A stretch of DNA of 64,000 nt from Haematococcus lacustris. Lineage: Eukaryota; Chlorophyta; Chlorophyceae; Chlamydomonadales; Haematococcaceae. The notes below the pieces were generated by a model. It was not told the origin of the DNA, did no database searches, and was given only the letters and a program-made list of their open reading frames with translations. This document shows, one piece after another, positions 62,654-64,000 of this stretch. The first letter of the stretch is position 1, and each line of letters starts with the position of its first letter. The position numbers and the translations under genes are program-made. The stretch spans positions 8,529,823 through 8,593,822 of the forward strand of contig JASKMD010000031.1 in NCBI GenBank assembly GCA_030144725.1, read 5' to 3'.

Positions 62654-62745
62654 CCTTATACCTGACCTGACCTGACCTTATACCTGACCTGACCTGACCT
62701 TATACCTGACCTGACCTGACCTTATACCTGACCAGGGTTCGACAG
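62654..62745. repeat. 22-bp tandem repeat (TTATACCTGACCTGACCTGACC)n
   Basis: About four copies, itself built of CCTGA subunits. It lies between the HDHD5-like exon and the hAT terminus. Confidence 0.9.
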
Positions 62746-62761
62746 TTCGTGATACCTAGTC

Positions 62762-64000
62762 TAAGGGCGCCCTTAACTGATGTCAGGGTAAACTACGGGG
62801 ACCCTATACACTCTTCATACCCCAAAAAATTGTGCCGGCCTGCGGCCGGCTTGGAAGAGCCATGTTAGCTTACAGCAGCTAACAAGGAGGCTTCAAAGGT
62901 GTCCTCTGGGACAACACCTGCCTCCGTGCCAAACAAGGCCTCATCAACTTCATCACTTGACTCATGATCGCACTCTTCTTGCTCGCTCTCTTCCCCCCAT
63001 AGAGATTCTACCTCCTCCATATCCCCTTCTAAGTCTAGGGGCACATTAGGTTGCTCAACTTCAAGTGGTAGTGCCGCTTCAGATAGAGCTGCTAGGATGC
63101 CCTCAGGCTTCCCCGCTGCCTTCAACTTCAAGATCTCATCCATAGCACTCGCTGCATGTGCAATCAAAGCCTCTTCCTTTTGGTAGCTATGCTTGCTGGG
63201 CCCAATGAGCCTGATGCGCATGAGAGAGTCAACAGTGGCCAGCTTCAACCGGTTTGTGAGCCGGTGCTTGATGATGCGGTGGATGCTAAAGCCTCTCTCA
63301 ACCACTGCAGTTTGCAATGGCACGAGGAGCATGACCTGAGCTAACTGCATCATCAATGGGAAGTGCACATACCCCACCTCCATCAACTGCACCCATGCTG
63401 ATTGCAATGTGACACTACGATTGGCCTGGACAACCCTCCACATCTCACGCTTGAAGAAAGTGAGCTGCTGGACCAAGCGAACCACACCAGCAGTTCCCTC
63501 CACCCTAAACAACTGCTGCCTCTGACTTGCATTGCAGAAGTGCTTGACCAGCTCTTGCAGCTCTTGCTGGCCATAAGCAACCAACTCAGCGGCGACCATG
63601 CCAACATAGGAGCGTGGCACAAAGATTGCAAAACTGTTAAGGATGCTTGAGGGAAAGCGCTGATCTAGCTCACCAAGGACAGCTTGTGCCAATGACCTAA
63701 AGGATGATTGCATGCTTGACAGTTTGACGCCCCCTACTCTTATTGAGACAGAAACACCATTGACAGCCCATGCACCAGCGCTAGAGGGAGTCCTCCTCAT
63801 GCGAACAAAGCTGGTGCATGCTGTCAACGAAGACCTGATGAAAAGCTGCTCTAGGGTTGCCTTGGCAATAGCCACATGAGAGGCAAGCATGTGAGGCTCT
63901 AGAGCATCATTCTGGAACAGCTTGCTTAACTGCACAAGTGGTTGCATCATGTCATGCAACAAATGCACACCAGCAAGGGTGCGGAACTTCTGCAGCCTGA
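62762..64000 (-). mobile_element. hAT transposon, 3' part (continues beyond window)
   Basis: A candidate terminus TAAGGGCGCCC at 62762 fits the hAT end pattern and resembles the ends at 38857 and 51894. About 100 bp further in, a transposase frame ends at 62865 on the minus strand and runs off the window. The other end and the target duplication are not visible. Confidence 0.6.
62865..64000 (-). CDS. hAT-family transposase, C-terminal part
   Basis: Open from the window edge to the stop at 62865 (at least 377 residues; the first in-window codons read LQKFRTLAGVHLLHDMMQPL). Near its middle it has YVHFPLMMQLAQVMLLVPLQ then AVVERGFSIHRIIKHRLTNR and VDSLMRIRLIG. This is the hAT C-terminal dimerisation motif: P-L…L-x-(I/V)-P…(A)-x-x-E-R-x-F-S…(K)-x-R-x-x-(R/K)-L…L-x-I. 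An acidic Glu/Asp/Ser tail follows. The RNase H core and zinc finger lie beyond the window. The frame is intact, so this could be an active source. Confidence 0.8.
   Translation of the reverse strand, partial: RLQKFRTLAGVHLLHDMMQPLVQLSKLFQNDALEPHMLASHVAIAKATLEQLFIRSSLTACTSFVRMRRTPSSAGAWAVNGVSVSIRVGGVKLSSMQSSFRSLAQAVLGELDQRFPSSILNSFAIFVPRSYVGMVAAELVAYGQQELQELVKHFCNASQRQQLFRVEGTAGVVRLVQQLTFFKREMWRVVQANRSVTLQSAWVQLMEVGYVHFPLMMQLAQVMLLVPLQTAVVERGFSIHRIIKHRLTNRLKLATVDSLMRIRLIGPSKHSYQKEEALIAHAASAMDEILKLKAAGKPEGILAALSEAALPLEVEQPNVPLDLEGDMEEVESLWGEESEQEECDHESSDEVDEALFGTEAGVVPEDTFEASLLAAVS

Overview
The window looks like nuclear DNA of a chlorophycean (volvocine-type) green alga, in the Haematococcus/Chlamydomonas range. 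The evidence is high GC, dense CAG/CTG and poly-C/poly-G simple repeats, many short GT-AG introns (a few probable GC-AG), conserved eukaryotic housekeeping genes in many small exons, and a large load of nested transposons. The species assignment is inference; the eukaryotic algal character is read from the sequence.

Host genes. (1) An ATAD2/Yta7-type AAA+ chromatin ATPase with an extended PHD finger on the minus strand: main body 22.8 to about 10.7 kb, with a probable first coding exon displaced to 39.1 kb. (2) A SAC3A/LENG8/THP3-like mRNA-processing protein on the plus strand (39629-43366), for which a four-exon model closes exactly in phase. (3) An Elongin-A-like gene on the plus strand (46773-49314). 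(4) A small single-pass membrane protein on the plus strand (55216-55734). (5) An HDHD5/CECR5-like HAD hydrolase on the minus strand (62575-57711), seven exons in phase, whose 5' part is separated from the visible body by a hAT element at the right edge.

Mobile DNA. 0-4.7 kb: two nearly identical 846-bp arms in inverted orientation around a 3-kb spacer. 4.7-6.4, 23-38.5 and 50-51 kb: three copies of an unrecognised transposon family, here called element R. It has a conserved 3' terminal segment, TIRs with a CCCAAC core, and a coiled-coil protein carrying the signature SPRAGYLHCP. The 23-38.5 kb copy is a 15.56-kb composite inserted into the ATPase gene. It is flanked by a direct duplication of about 335 bp of host gene, and it has itself received a very large non-LTR retrotransposon. 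That retrotransposon (28.5-37.6 kb) encodes a 2A-like motif, two tandem Josephin-like Cys/His domains, an APE endonuclease, RT, a PHD finger, RNase H and a restriction-like endonuclease, a dual-endonuclease (Dualen/RandI-like) layout. 8.1-9.3 kb: a fold-back element and a decayed tyrosine-recombinase gene. 15.1-16.3 kb: a decayed pogo-like element inside an ATPase intron. 38.86-39.02 kb: a hAT MITE with an 8-bp TSD and a paralogous empty site. 51.9-54.5 kb: a hAT-type element (8-bp TSD) containing fold-back elements and a PIF/Harbinger element (29-bp TIRs, 3-bp TSD). 62.8-64 kb: a hAT transposase running off the window.

The housekeeping genes sit in islands (39.6-49.3 and 55-62.6 kb) between transposon-rich stretches. 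Several elements lie inside introns or exons of host genes, so the region records repeated nested insertion, and the ATPase locus is probably broken on this chromosome copy.
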